Shown here: piece after piece, positions 1-9,154 of the stretch
How positions within the stretch are numbered: the first letter of the stretch is position 1
How the letters are laid out: every line of letters starts with the position of its first letter
NCBI RefSeq assembly: GCF_014640815.1
Contig: NZ_BMHM01000004.1
Span: forward strand, 124,001 to 188,000
Reading direction: 5' to 3'
Length of the DNA: 64,000 bases
Origin: Vreelandella lutescens
GTDB lineage: Bacteria > Pseudomonadota > Gammaproteobacteria > Pseudomonadales > Halomonadaceae
Program-made: the position numbers and the translations under genes
Notes under the pieces: model-generated
Told to the model about the DNA's origin: nothing
Database searches by the model: none
The model's input: only the letters and a program-made list of their open reading frames with translations

Positions 1-55
1 CCAGTGCCTGCATGGCGCGTTCAATCATAGCAACGGACGTGTGATCAGACGGCAT
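1..55 (-). CDS. N-terminus of an unidentified protein, cut by window edge
   Basis: On the minus strand an ATG at 55 opens a frame that runs without a stop to the window edge (18 codons, beginning MPSDHTSVAMIERAM). An AGGAG Shine-Dalgarno sequence lies five bases before the ATG. Too little is present to name the protein. It is divergent from the hipA-like gene, so the two genes share the repeat-rich region at 56-186. Most of the gene lies outside the window. Confidence 0.4.
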   Translation of the reverse strand, partial: MPSDHTSVAMIERAMQAL

Positions 56-80
56 GATGTCTCCTGGAAAAATGAGTAGA

Positions 81-174
81 AAAATGCTCATTAATCGCAT
101 TTTGATCTGAATTTGAGTATTAAAATGCACATTATGGTGCTTTAAGCTACACTTTTGAGCATTAAACTACTCAA
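81..174. promoter_or_regulatory. repeat-rich putative operator region of the hipA/hipB-like operon
   Basis: Three related elements sit in the AT-rich divergent region. One is a perfect inverted repeat, AAAATGC (81-87) and GCATTTT (97-103), with a 9-base spacer. The second is TTGAGTATTAAA at 113-124. The third is TTGAGCATTAAA at 155-166, whose TTGAG is mirrored by CTCAA at 170-174. The second and third begin 42 bp apart, about four helical turns. HipB-family antitoxins are known to bind several spaced palindromes upstream of their own operon, so autoregulation by the downstream XRE protein is a reasonable inference. Confidence 0.5.
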
Positions 175-186
175 TTAAGGTGAGCT

Positions 187-1533
187 GTGTTGCTAACCGT
201 TCAAGCCTTCCATCAAGGGCAGTGGCACGATGCCGCCGAGCTGATCATCGAGCAGCCAGAGCGGGGCCGTCGAGGGCCTGCACGTCTGGGCTACCTGACG
301 GATTATGCCCTTGAGTGGTTGGATCGCGACGATGAGCACGCCTGTAGCCTTCGTTTGCCTATTGAGTTGATGAATACCCATCAGTCGCCACGTTGGTTCG
401 CTTTTTTAGACGATATCATGCCCTCTGGAGCCAGCCGACGTTACTGGGTCACGCAGTTGGGAATAACGGCGCTTAGTGAAGCGGAGCAGGATGCCGCGCT
501 ATTGGCCCAGGGCACGATTGCGCCGGTGGGCAATTTGCGCATCAAAGAGGCTCTTCCTGAGCGCCCTGCTGGCAGCACGCTTGAGCACCAGCGCTTTGCG
601 TTGGCTGACGTCGTCAATCGGGATAGTGATTTTCTTGCCTATGCGCAGCAGATGGGGGCCGCCGGGGGCGGTGCGACCGGAGCAGGTGGCGAAGCGCCTA
701 AGCTGCTGCTGCGCTGTTCGCCAGATGATCAGGTCTGGATTGATACCTACCAGGATGATCTTACGAATATCGATCAGCACTATTTGGTGAAATTTCCTCG
801 CGGTCAGCGCACCGTGATCGATAGCGACATATTGCGTGCGGAGTATCATTTCTATCACGAGCTAGCGGCATTGGGTGTCGCGGCCATCGATACCCAAGGG
901 ATGAGGTTAATAGAAGGTGAGCGTTATCCATCGCTATGGTTGCCCCGCTTTGACGTTGGTTATCAAGGGGGGGCGTGCACGCTTTATGGCTTGGAGTCTG
1001 TGTATTCAGCCATGGGGAAGGAGCCGGGAAGCTTTTTGAATCATTTTGCCGTGATTGAGGCGTTGGTGGGTCTGTTGAGCCAACAGTTCCGCGTGCGTGA
1101 GCCGGGTGGCCATTTCGATACGGCGAGCTTTGTCAGTGAGTGGGTGAAACGCGATCTGCTCAATATTGCGTTTGCTAACAGCGACAACCATGGCCGTAAT
1201 ACGGCGCTGCTGAAAACGCCGCAAGGTATCTGGTGGGCACCGGTGTACGATTTTGCGCCCATGAAGGCTGACCTAGAGGGAATTGTAAGAACCACCACTT
1301 GGGGAACGCCGTTTGAGGAAGGACGGGAGTTTAATTGGCCCGCCATTGCGGAACATCTAAGCGTCTATATTCCCCCAGAACAACTGATGACAGAGTTAAA
1401 AGCGCTGGGAAGTCAGCTAGTTGGCCTGAAAGAGCGACTCGCTGCGCGGGGCGTGCCCGACGCCTTACTGGCATCGAGAGCGGTGGGGTTTGATTATTTG
1501 GACACTAAGCTGCAGCGCTGGGGGTTGCTATGA
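187..1533 (+). CDS. HipA-family serine/threonine kinase (type II toxin-like)
   Basis: Predicted HipA-type protein kinase of 448 residues, the usual family length. In known systems HipA phosphorylates a cytoplasmic target (glutamyl-tRNA synthetase in E. coli) and causes growth arrest. Visible features are a glycine-rich nucleotide-binding loop ending GGEAPKLLL (about 157-172), a catalytic segment NSDNHGRN (about 330-337) and a metal-binding YDFAPMKAD segment (about 353-361). The start is GTG, with AAGGTGA upstream. The stop overlaps the downstream XRE gene by four bases (ATGA), so the pair is co-translated. The order is kinase first, regulator second, unlike hipBA of E. coli. Target unknown. 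Confidence 0.85.
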   Translation: MLLTVQAFHQGQWHDAAELIIEQPERGRRGPARLGYLTDYALEWLDRDDEHACSLRLPIELMNTHQSPRWFAFLDDIMPSGASRRYWVTQLGITALSEAEQDAALLAQGTIAPVGNLRIKEALPERPAGSTLEHQRFALADVVNRDSDFLAYAQQMGAAGGGATGAGGEAPKLLLRCSPDDQVWIDTYQDDLTNIDQHYLVKFPRGQRTVIDSDILRAEYHFYHELAALGVAAIDTQGMRLIEGERYPSLWLPRFDVGYQGGACTLYGLESVYSAMGKEPGSFLNHFAVIEALVGLLSQQFRVREPGGHFDTASFVSEWVKRDLLNIAFANSDNHGRNTALLKTPQGIWWAPVYDFAPMKADLEGIVRTTTWGTPFEEGREFNWPAIAEHLSVYIPPEQLMTELKALGSQLVGLKERLAARGVPDALLASRAVGFDYLDTKLQRWGLL

Positions 1534-1850
1534 AGCGCAAAGAACTCTCTAGCATTGAGCGTGAGGCGCTGCTGACGACGCTCGCGACTCAACTGGTGCG
1601 TGAAGAAATCAGCTCGGGGCAGGTGTTGCGTCAGCTACGCCGGGACGTACTGGGCATGTCGCAGACGCAATATGCTGAGCGGGTGGGTATCAGCCGTCGC
1701 ACGTTGTCTGATTTGGAAGCTGATAAAGCAAGTCCTACCGTAGCGCTGCTCAACCAAGTCTTCCGCCCTTTGGGCCTGCAGGTCGGCTTACTGCCGCGTA
1801 ACCGTGAGTTGCGCGAGCGGTTGTTGTCGGTGGAATCTTCTACCGTTTGA
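1530..1850 (+). CDS. XRE-family antitoxin/repressor, HipB-like
   Basis: A 106-residue helix-turn-helix protein. The Cro/C1-type HTH lies at about residues 38-70 (MSQTQYAERVGISRRTLSDLE is its core) and is followed by a short C-terminal tail. It overlaps the HipA-like gene by ATGA and is its likely partner: HipB proteins bind and restrain HipA and repress the operon. It is somewhat longer than classical HipB (about 88 residues), with roughly 30 residues before the HTH. Function is inferred from family and position. Confidence 0.85.
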   Translation: MKRKELSSIEREALLTTLATQLVREEISSGQVLRQLRRDVLGMSQTQYAERVGISRRTLSDLEADKASPTVALLNQVFRPLGLQVGLLPRNRELRERLLSVESSTV

Positions 1851-1876
1851 CCCCCACGCTTGATGAATGAGTTTGC

Positions 1877-1895
1877 ACGCTAACTTTTTTAGCGT
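1877..1895. other. small hairpin after the hipA/hipB pair
   Basis: ACGCTAA (1877-1883) and TTAGCGT (1889-1895) form a 7-bp stem around the loop CTTTT. No T-run follows the stem, so it is a weak terminator candidate only. Confidence 0.25.
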
Positions 1896-1992
1896 CATAT
1901 ATTCCTACTTTCGTCTAATCCTGCCATCATTTGACGCAATCTAAGACCGTTTTGATAAGCAGGCGCTTTATCCAGCGCTTGGGGAGAGAGGT

Positions 1993-3204
1993 ATGCAAGA
2001 GTCGTCATCGGGGCTGGCGCGTAACCCGCGATTGGCAGAGTTTGTTCTGGCGCTGGGCGGGTTTGGCATTGGCACCAGCGAGTTCGTCATTATGGGGTTG
2101 ATGAACCGCGTGGCGGAGGATTTAGCCGTGACGGTGCCCCAAGTAGGCTATGCGATTAGTAGCTACGCCCTGGGCGTGGTGGTGGGTGCACCGCTGATTT
2201 CCGCGCTGGCTGCACGGGTACCCAGGCGGGCGCTGCTGATTGCGCTGATGCTGGTGTTTGCCGTGGGCAATATTGCCAGCGCCATGGCACCGGGGTTTTG
2301 GTCGTTTGTGGGCCTGCGCTTTTTGGCGGGGCTGCCTCATGGTGCTTACTTTGGCATAGCGGCGCTGGTCGCGGCTGGAGCAGTGCCGATTGACCAGCGA
2401 GCGCGGGCTATTTCAAGAGTAATGATGGGGCTCACGGTAGCCATTTTGATTGGCGCGCCGTTGGGGACCTGGGCGGGTAACGCCTTTGGTTGGCAAATCG
2501 CTTTTGCTGGGGTGGGGGTTATTGCGCTGTTAACGGCGCTGCTCATTCGGTTATGCGTGCCGGTTCAGCCGTTTGATGCCCACGCCAGCCCGTTAAGAGA
2601 GCTTTCTGCACTGGTGAAGCAGCGGGTGCTGGTTACCATCGCAATTGCCTGTATTGGCTGCGGCGGTATGTTCTCGATTTTCAGCTATGTAATGCCGACG
2701 CTGACCCAGCAGGCGGGCATGAGCGAAGCGCTGGGGCCGCTGGTGTTGGTGATTTTTGGCTTGGGTTCTATCGCCGGGAACTTGGTAGGCGGGCGCATGG
2801 CGGATAAGAACCTGATGCGGGCAATACCCACCATCTTGGTGTGGTGTGCTGTGGTGCAGGGGCTCTTTTACTTTGCTGCCAACGAGGTGTGGTCGGGGCT
2901 GCTGTTTGTGGGTTTGGTAGGGACTAGCATGGCGCTGGCGCCTTCGCTGCAAACCCGTTTGATGGATGTAGCTGAAGACGCCCAAACCATGGCGGCATCC
3001 ATGAACCACGCGGCCTTTAACGGGGCGAACGCCTTGGGTGCGTGGCTTGCAGGTTTGGCGATTAGCGCCGGGTTTAGCTGGTCGAGCACGGGGCTGGTAG
3101 GTACCGGGCTTGCGCTATGTGGCTTGGTGATTTTTGCTTGGGGGCGCTGGTTGGAAAAACGCACTTACCCAGCGCAACCGTCAGTCGCTCAGTGTTATAA
3201 ATAA
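1993..3204 (+). CDS. MFS transporter, DHA1/AraJ-like efflux family
   Basis: A 403-residue inner-membrane protein with about 12 hydrophobic segments, typical of drug:H+ antiporter-1 exporters such as AraJ and YdhP. The N-terminus shows the family pattern of the first helix (FGIGTSEFVIMGL) and a motif-A-like loop between helices 2 and 3 (AARVPRRALL). The GGAGAGAGGT ribosome site sits just before ATG. It is probably monocistronic. Substrate cannot be deduced; sugars, purine nucleosides and drugs are all known for relatives. Confidence 0.8.
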   Translation: MQESSSGLARNPRLAEFVLALGGFGIGTSEFVIMGLMNRVAEDLAVTVPQVGYAISSYALGVVVGAPLISALAARVPRRALLIALMLVFAVGNIASAMAPGFWSFVGLRFLAGLPHGAYFGIAALVAAGAVPIDQRARAISRVMMGLTVAILIGAPLGTWAGNAFGWQIAFAGVGVIALLTALLIRLCVPVQPFDAHASPLRELSALVKQRVLVTIAIACIGCGGMFSIFSYVMPTLTQQAGMSEALGPLVLVIFGLGSIAGNLVGGRMADKNLMRAIPTILVWCAVVQGLFYFAANEVWSGLLFVGLVGTSMALAPSLQTRLMDVAEDAQTMAASMNHAAFNGANALGAWLAGLAISAGFSWSSTGLVGTGLALCGLVIFAWGRWLEKRTYPAQPSVAQCYK

Positions 3205-3284
3205 GCTATTGCTAAATAAAGGCTTAGGTTATTTAAAGTGGCAAAAAGCGCGCAACGTTCCTAGGGTGTAAAGGTGCAACCCAT

Positions 3285-3294
3285 AAGGAGGTGA
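3285..3294 (+). promoter_or_regulatory. near-perfect Shine-Dalgarno of the lipoprotein gene
   Basis: AAGGAGGTGA is nearly fully complementary to the 16S rRNA 3' end and lies three bases before the ATG at 3298. The match predicts strong initiation, and the spacing is short. Confidence 0.6.
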
Positions 3295-3297
3295 CCT

Positions 3298-3561
3298 ATG
3301 CATAACCTAGAGAAGACATCGCGTGCTGTAACTCCGCGCCTCGTAACATTAAGTGCTCTTGCTGCCCTTACCTTAGCGCTAGCGGGCTGTGGCTCCACCA
3401 CCGGTGAACGGGCCGCCAGCGGTGCCGGGGTGGGTGCTGCCGTGGGTGCAGGGGCCGCAGCGGTAACCGGTGGCAGCGTGACCCAAGGTGCCGTGATTGG
3501 CGGTGGCGTGGGTGCTGCCACCGGTGCCGCCACCGATGAGGACGATATCAACCTCGACTAA
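3298..3561 (+). CDS. glycine-zipper outer-membrane-type lipoprotein
   Basis: An 87-residue small lipoprotein. A signal peptide (about residues 1-29) ends in the lipobox LALAGC, so the mature protein starts at Cys. Almost all the remainder is Gly/Ala-rich with GxxxG spacing (GAGVGAAVGAG, GGGVGAATGAA), the glycine-zipper pattern of OsmB/YMGG-type lipoproteins, and it ends in an acidic DEDDINLD tail. Such proteins sit in the envelope and are often stress-induced; exact role unknown. Its end is close to the convergent broken extensin-like gene. Confidence 0.75.
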   Translation: MHNLEKTSRAVTPRLVTLSALAALTLALAGCGSTTGERAASGAGVGAAVGAGAAAVTGGSVTQGAVIGGGVGAATGAATDEDDINLD

Positions 3562-3570
3562 CTCGCCCCA

Positions 3571-4266
3571 CTAGCGGCAAAGCCTGAAGCCGCGCATGCC
3601 TAAATGAAAGTGGTCGGCATGCGCGGCGTTATAGTCTGGCCCCAGTACGTTGCCGAAGGTATCACACGCGCCATCTCGCGCTGCGCGTAAAAACTCCCCC
3701 GCGTTACCCGCGTCATCCCAGTCGTTGATCAGTGAAATCTACTGGCCATTCTCAAACTGAAACCCGACCACATCCAGCGCTTCGGCGGTGGCGTGCTCGC
3801 TACGCCGCCCCGTCTCACGGCCATACACGTTGCGGCAGGCAAAGCTACCCACGTGGTTCACCTGGGCGACCCGGCTACCCATGATCTCCTGCGCCGCAGG
3901 CTGCAAGGCATGGCGTTCATACATCACCCATGCAATGGCCAGCGGGCACGACGCCACAAAGCTTTGGCTAAAGCGTACGCTGCTGCTCTGCATGCGGACA
4001 ATGTTGCTGAGCGGGCAGCTGGCGGTGGGCGAGTAGTCGGCTAGGGGCGTATAGCGAAGCTCGCCTTCTGGTACGGTGTCCAGCGCTGCCAGGCAGGCAT
4101 CGCGGTCATCGTTTAAACGCTTGAGCTTCAACTGCGTGACCGGTGTGATGGGATCATCTACATGTAACGGGGCCCAGGGTGCCCAGTGGCGGGGGATCTC
4201 AATAATACCTTTCTGTAGCGCGACCCCTAGCGCAATCAGGCATAAAATAATCACTGTGCTGCGCAT
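3571..4266 (-). pseudogene. extensin-like protein gene interrupted by one in-frame TAG
   Basis: The frame starts at ATG 4266, with AAGGAGG just upstream; an upstream in-frame start at 4311 lacks such a site. It encodes an N-terminal membrane anchor (MRSTVIILCLIALGVAL), then an extensin-like C-terminal domain with the conserved SEHATAEALDVVGF segment. Right after FENGQ an amber codon occurs (3739-3741). The same frame then continues for 55 more sense codons to a TAG at 3571. That tail carries typical domain residues, including LGPDYNAAHADHFHLGM, which looks like the expected C-terminal metal-type His/Asp motif. The full product would be about 231 residues, the usual size. Either a nonsense mutation (CAG to TAG is one transition), a read error, or readthrough. 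Confidence 0.8.
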
Positions 4267-4387
4267 GCTGACCTCCTTGTGGCTTCTTGGAAACGCTACA
4301 GTCCCTGCCATGGGTGTGCGATACTGCGCACCATTCTAACGTCGGCAGCGTCCGACCTGCGTGATAACGAACGACCATTTTGACTAA

Positions 4388-5035
<648 letters not shown>

Positions 5036-5124
5036 TCTATCAGGTTCTATCACCACTCTTTTCGCTGGGTCGGCGGCATTGTTCCATCATGCCGGCCCGG
5101 CGTCGTTATTACAGGAAGGCCCCC

Positions 5125-5385
5125 ATGGCTCGCGTAACCGTTGAAGATTGTCTAGAAAATGTAGAAAACCGCTTCAAACTGGTGATGATTTCTACCCAGC
5201 GTGCTCGCCAGCTGGCCCGCGGCTCTCGCGATGCGCTGCTGCCCTGGGAAAACGACAAACCCACCGTGATGGCGCTGCGTGAAATTGCCGCTGGCCTTGT
5301 GGACCACACCGTTCTTGATGAACCGGTTGAAGCGCCTGTACGTGCGCGTCCTGCCATGGCACCTAGCACTCACATCGACGATTAA
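5125..5385 (+). CDS. rpoZ: RNA polymerase omega subunit
   Basis: An 86-residue protein starting MARVTVEDC, the standard omega start. It stabilises the beta-prime subunit and contributes to the ppGpp site of RNA polymerase. AGGAAGG precedes the ATG at 5125; the frame is open further upstream (to 5089), but that extension has no family match. The central segment [15 protein letters not shown] is typical. It sits between gmk and spoT, all three in the same direction. Confidence 0.96.
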   Translation: MARVTVEDCLENVENRFKLVMISTQRARQLARGSRDALLPWENDKPTVMALREIAAGLVDHTVLDEPVEAPVRARPAMAPSTHIDD

Positions 5386-5411
5386 GCCAGTATCGATTAG
5401 GGGCGCGGTAC

Positions 5412-7544
5412 ATGTTCACCATTGATGACCTGGCCGACCGACTCGGCGGCTATTTACCCCCGGACGAGATCCAGCAGGTCAAGCGCGCCTTCTACTACGC
5501 TGAGCAGGCCCACGACGGCCAGCGCCGCCGCTCTGGCGAGCCTTACGTCACTCATCCGCTTGCAGTCGCTAACATTCTCGCCAACATGCACATGGACCAT
5601 CAGAGCCTGATGGCCGCCATGCTGCATGATGTGATTGAAGACACCGGCGTCTCCAAAAAAGCCCTGGCCGCCCAGTTCGGCAAGCCCGTGGCGGAGTTGG
5701 TGGATGGCGTCTCCAAACTGACCCAAATCACCTTTGAAGATAAAGCCGTCGCCCAGGCGGAGAATTTTCAAAAGATGGTGCTGGCGATGTCGCGGGATAT
5801 TCGCGTCATTATCGTCAAGTTGGCGGACCGACTGCACAACATGCGCACCTTGGGCGCACTGCGGCCCGATAAAAAACGCCGCATTGCCCGCGAAACGCTA
5901 GAGATCTACGCACGCATTGCCGGGCGGCTGGGTATCAATACCATCCGTATTGAGCTGGAAGACCTCTCGTTTCAAGCGATTCACCCCATGCGCGCTGAGC
6001 GTATCAAGCGTGCAGTGGCCAGCGCGCGGGGCAATCGCCGCAGCGCTATGCGGGAAATTCAGTCGTCGCTGCAGCAGAGCCTGGACGACGAGGGCCTAAA
6101 AGGCACCGTGATTGGCCGCCAGAAGCACCTGCTCTCGATCTACAAAAAGATGCGTGACCAGCGTAAGCCATTCGCCGAGATTATGGACGTGTTTGGTTTT
6201 CGAATTATTACCGAAGACGTGGCCAGCTGTTACCGTATTTTAGGCGTGGTGCATAACCTCTATAAGCCGGTTCCGGGGCGCTTTAAAGATTACATCGCGA
6301 TCCCCAAAGCGAACGGTTACCAAAGCCTGCACACCACGCTGTTTGGCCAGCGGGGTATGCCGATTGAAGTGCAGATCCGCACCCGTGAAATGGAAGCCAT
6401 GGCCAATAACGGTATTGCCGCGCACTGGCTTTATAAAGCCGGGCAGACCGCGCATCCGATTGCCGAAGGCAGCCACGCCCGCGCCCGCGCTTGGGTGAAA
6501 GGGTTGCTGGAGATGCAGCGCCACGCGGGGGATTCGCTGGAGTTTATCGAGCACGTTAAAAACGACCTGTTCCCCGACGATATCTACGTGTTTACGCCAA
6601 AAGGCGACATCATGGAGCTGCCCCAGGGCGCCACAGTGATCGACTTTGCCTACAGCGTACACACCGATATCGGCAATAACTGCATCGCCTGCCGCATCGA
6701 CCGCCACCTAGCGCCGCTCTCAACGCGCTTGGAAAGCGGCCAAACCCTGGAAATTATTACCGCCCCTGGGGCGCGGCCCAACTTGGCGTGGCTGAATTTC
6801 GTGACCACTGCTAAAGCACGCTCAGCGATCCGCCATGCCTTGAAACATCAGCAGCAGGCGGAAGCGGTGATGCTCGGTCGGCGGTTGCTCAATAAAGCCC
6901 TGGCACCTTTTGAAACGAGCCTTGAGGAGCTGGACGAGAGCATCTTCGAGCAGGCCTTCAAAGAGTTGGATGTGTCATCGCTGGATACCTTGCTGGAGTC
7001 GCTGGGGCTAGGTAATCGCATGGCGCATATCGTGGCGCGGCGTCTTGTCGATGTGGCCCACGGCGACAGCTTTGATAAGAGCCTGACGGAGAATAGCGAT
7101 AAAGCCGTGGTGATTAGCGGTAGTGAAGGCATGGTGATTAACTTTGCTCGCTGCTGCCACCCGCTGCCCGGTGACCCGGTGGTGGGTCACCTTTCCGTGG
7201 GTAAAGGCTTAGTGGTACACCGCAGCGAGTGCAAAAACCTCGCTGAGCGTAAAAACGACCCGGAAAAGCTGTTTGCCTTGGAGTGGTCCGAGCAGATTGA
7301 TGAGGACTTCCCGGTCGCGCTGCGCATTGAGATTGAAAGCCGCCGTGGCCTAGTAGCAGAGCTGGCAGGCTTAGTGACCGATGCCGATGCCAATATCGAG
7401 CGTATTGGCATTGAAGAGCGCGATGCGCGTCTGTCGAGCGTCAATTTAACGCTGTCGGTGAAAGGGCGGGTCCACCTCGCTCGGATTATCAAACGCATCC
7501 GCAACCTGCCTAACGTTGGCAAAATTACCCGTACCGCAAACTAA
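5412..7544 (+). CDS. spoT: bifunctional (p)ppGpp synthetase/hydrolase SpoT
   Basis: A 710-residue SpoT/Rel-type enzyme that makes and degrades the stringent-response alarmone. Order of domains: HD hydrolase (about 20-170, with HDVIEDTG near 72, the key metal-binding motif, so hydrolase is probably active), synthetase (about 230-345, with KDYIAIPKANGYQSLHT), TGS (about 395-455), and a C-terminal ACT domain (about 640-705). The intact HD motif argues for SpoT rather than RelA. Only 26 bases separate it from rpoZ. Confidence 0.96.
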   Translation: MFTIDDLADRLGGYLPPDEIQQVKRAFYYAEQAHDGQRRRSGEPYVTHPLAVANILANMHMDHQSLMAAMLHDVIEDTGVSKKALAAQFGKPVAELVDGVSKLTQITFEDKAVAQAENFQKMVLAMSRDIRVIIVKLADRLHNMRTLGALRPDKKRRIARETLEIYARIAGRLGINTIRIELEDLSFQAIHPMRAERIKRAVASARGNRRSAMREIQSSLQQSLDDEGLKGTVIGRQKHLLSIYKKMRDQRKPFAEIMDVFGFRIITEDVASCYRILGVVHNLYKPVPGRFKDYIAIPKANGYQSLHTTLFGQRGMPIEVQIRTREMEAMANNGIAAHWLYKAGQTAHPIAEGSHARARAWVKGLLEMQRHAGDSLEFIEHVKNDLFPDDIYVFTPKGDIMELPQGATVIDFAYSVHTDIGNNCIACRIDRHLAPLSTRLESGQTLEIITAPGARPNLAWLNFVTTAKARSAIRHALKHQQQAEAVMLGRRLLNKALAPFETSLEELDESIFEQAFKELDVSSLDTLLESLGLGNRMAHIVARRLVDVAHGDSFDKSLTENSDKAVVISGSEGMVINFARCCHPLPGDPVVGHLSVGKGLVVHRSECKNLAERKNDPEKLFALEWSEQIDEDFPVALRIEIESRRGLVAELAGLVTDADANIERIGIEERDARLSSVNLTLSVKGRVHLARIIKRIRNLPNVGKITRTAN

Positions 7545-7637
7545 ACGTCCATGTGTTGAGCGCTGGCCTGCCAGGCTGGCAGCGTAAGCCATGGCGATAA
7601 TAATCAACGTTTCATTTCTACAGGAGCATGACACCCC

Positions 7638-8027
7638 ATGAGCAATAAAGCGGTTATCAACACTGAAAAAGCCCCCGCCGCCATCGGCCCTTACTCCCAG
7701 GCCATCAAAGCGGGCAACACGGTTTACCTATCGGGCCAGATTCCGCTTAATCCGGAAACCATGGAGATCGTCTCTGACGATTTCGAAGCCCAGGCGCGTC
7801 AGGTATTTACCAACCTGCAGGCCGTATGTGAAGAAGCTGCTGGCTCGCTGGGCGATATCGTCAAGCTCAACCTCTACTTGGTCGATTTAGACAACTTTGC
7901 GATTGTGAATAAGGTCATGGAAGAGTTCTTTTCGATGCCCTTCCCTGCTCGTGCGGCAGTGGGCGTGAAGGCGTTGCCTAAAGGCAGCCAGGTAGAAGCT
8001 GAAGCCGTGATGGTGATTGGCGACTAA
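7638..8027 (+). CDS. ridA: RidA-family enamine/imine deaminase
   Basis: A 129-residue member of the YjgF/YER057c/UK114 family. It hydrolyses reactive 2-aminoacrylate and related enamines released by PLP enzymes, protecting PLP-dependent enzymes. Family segments seen: [22 protein letters not shown] near the N-terminus and the final segment [23 protein letters not shown], whose Arg (FPARAA) is the carboxylate-binding residue. AGGAG precedes the ATG. It follows spoT, as in many gammaproteobacteria, and ends before a strong terminator. Confidence 0.95.
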   Translation: MSNKAVINTEKAPAAIGPYSQAIKAGNTVYLSGQIPLNPETMEIVSDDFEAQARQVFTNLQAVCEEAAGSLGDIVKLNLYLVDLDNFAIVNKVMEEFFSMPFPARAAVGVKALPKGSQVEAEAVMVIGD

Positions 8028-8070
8028 TCGCCACGCCACGGTAGTTGCGGTGTTTTCACCGCTGCATAAA

Positions 8071-8102
8071 AAAGAGCGAGCTGTGATCAGCTCGCTCTTT
8101 GC
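8071..8102. terminator. bidirectional intrinsic terminator between ridA and the epimerase gene
   Basis: AAAGAGCGAGCTG (8071-8083) and CAGCTCGCTCTTT (8088-8100) make a perfect 13-bp stem with a TGAT loop. A-rich and T-rich flanks allow it to work for both convergent genes. Confidence 0.85.
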
Positions 8103-8123
8103 GTTTGGAGAGCGCTAGAGTAA

Positions 8124-9014
8124 TTAGGCTTTTTGCAGCTCTAGAAACCCGCCCTCTTTCAACACCTGGGCATACCCCTCTTTATAAGTGGGGTAGCGGA
8201 AGGTATAGCCCGTGGCGATGATGCGACGGTTATCGCAGCGCTTACTGGCGCGGCGGCGCAGCGGCGACTGCATGGTATCGGTGGATGCCACTTTCAACTG
8301 CTTGGCGAGCCACGCCATGACGTTATGCATGGTGACCGGTTCGCAGTCGCTACCGAGGTAGAGGTCTGCCAGCGGCGTGCCGTTCTCCTGACAGCGAATC
8401 AGATGCGCCAGAATGCCGGTGCAGTCGTCCCGATGGATTCGGTTGGAGTAAATCACCGGGGTGACGGCAGCAATGCGGCCTTCCGCGACTTGGTGAATCA
8501 AACGGTCACGGCCCGGGCCGTAGATGCCGGAAAAGCGCACGACTGTGCCAGGTAACGGATGATTCAGCAGGGCCTGCTCAGCTTCGCACATCAGGTTGCC
8601 GGAGAAGCTGGTCGATTCCGTGGGGCTCTCTTCGTTGACCACCTCACCCTCTTGCTGGCCATACACGCTGGTAGAGGAGACAAAGAAGATGCGCCGCGGC
8701 GGTTTCTCGTGCTGCTCCATCACGCTGAGCACGCGCTTGAGGCCGTCTGGGTAGGCACTCTGGTAAGCGCTCTCTTCAAAGCGGTCTGCGCTGACGGTGT
8801 AAATCACGTAGTCGGCTTGGGGCAGTGCGCTGGCATCGGCCCCTTCCAGAGTGTTGAGATCAAGGGCTAACGGCTCAATGCCGGTATGCTCTAATGCCTT
8901 GGCCTGGCGGCGCACGCCAATGACTCGATGCCCCTCGTCCAGCAGCTCTTGTCCAAGCGTGACGCCGATGTCTCCACAGCCGATAATCAGTACCGTTAGC
9001 TTCACCTTGCTCAC
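8124..9014 (-). CDS. NAD(P)-dependent epimerase/dehydratase-like protein, YeeZ-like
   Basis: A 296-residue extended-SDR protein. The Rossmann loop GCGDIGVTLG is at about residues 12-21, and an SSTSVYGQ segment (about 112-119) carries the Tyr region of the catalytic triad. The C-terminal part resembles YeeZ-type nucleoside-sugar epimerase-like proteins of unassigned substrate. The gene is convergent with ridA and divergent from oxyR. Function beyond NAD(P) binding is not supported by the sequence. Confidence 0.75.
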   Translation of the reverse strand: MSKVKLTVLIIGCGDIGVTLGQELLDEGHRVIGVRRQAKALEHTGIEPLALDLNTLEGADASALPQADYVIYTVSADRFEESAYQSAYPDGLKRVLSVMEQHEKPPRRIFFVSSTSVYGQQEGEVVNEESPTESTSFSGNLMCEAEQALLNHPLPGTVVRFSGIYGPGRDRLIHQVAEGRIAAVTPVIYSNRIHRDDCTGILAHLIRCQENGTPLADLYLGSDCEPVTMHNVMAWLAKQLKVASTDTMQSPLRRRASKRCDNRRIIATGYTFRYPTYKEGYAQVLKEGGFLELQKA

Positions 9015-9154
9015 CCCTCTTGATTAATATTCCCTATCAGATACAAAGTCCCTATGAGATGTGCCATCTTCAATAGGGCTTGTCTGTCCTTTTCCGTCTC
9101 GCTAACACGATGACTAGTCACGAGCTGCAACGAGAGGATGCCACTGGCACCGCT

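Noticed and set aside
5089..5124. N-terminal extension of the omega subunit
   Set aside because: The family starts at MARVTVEDC and a good ribosome site precedes that ATG.
9080..9154. N-terminal extension of OxyR
   Set aside because: OxyR proteins start at the MTLTELRY position; the upstream codons show no family similarity and begin with TTG.
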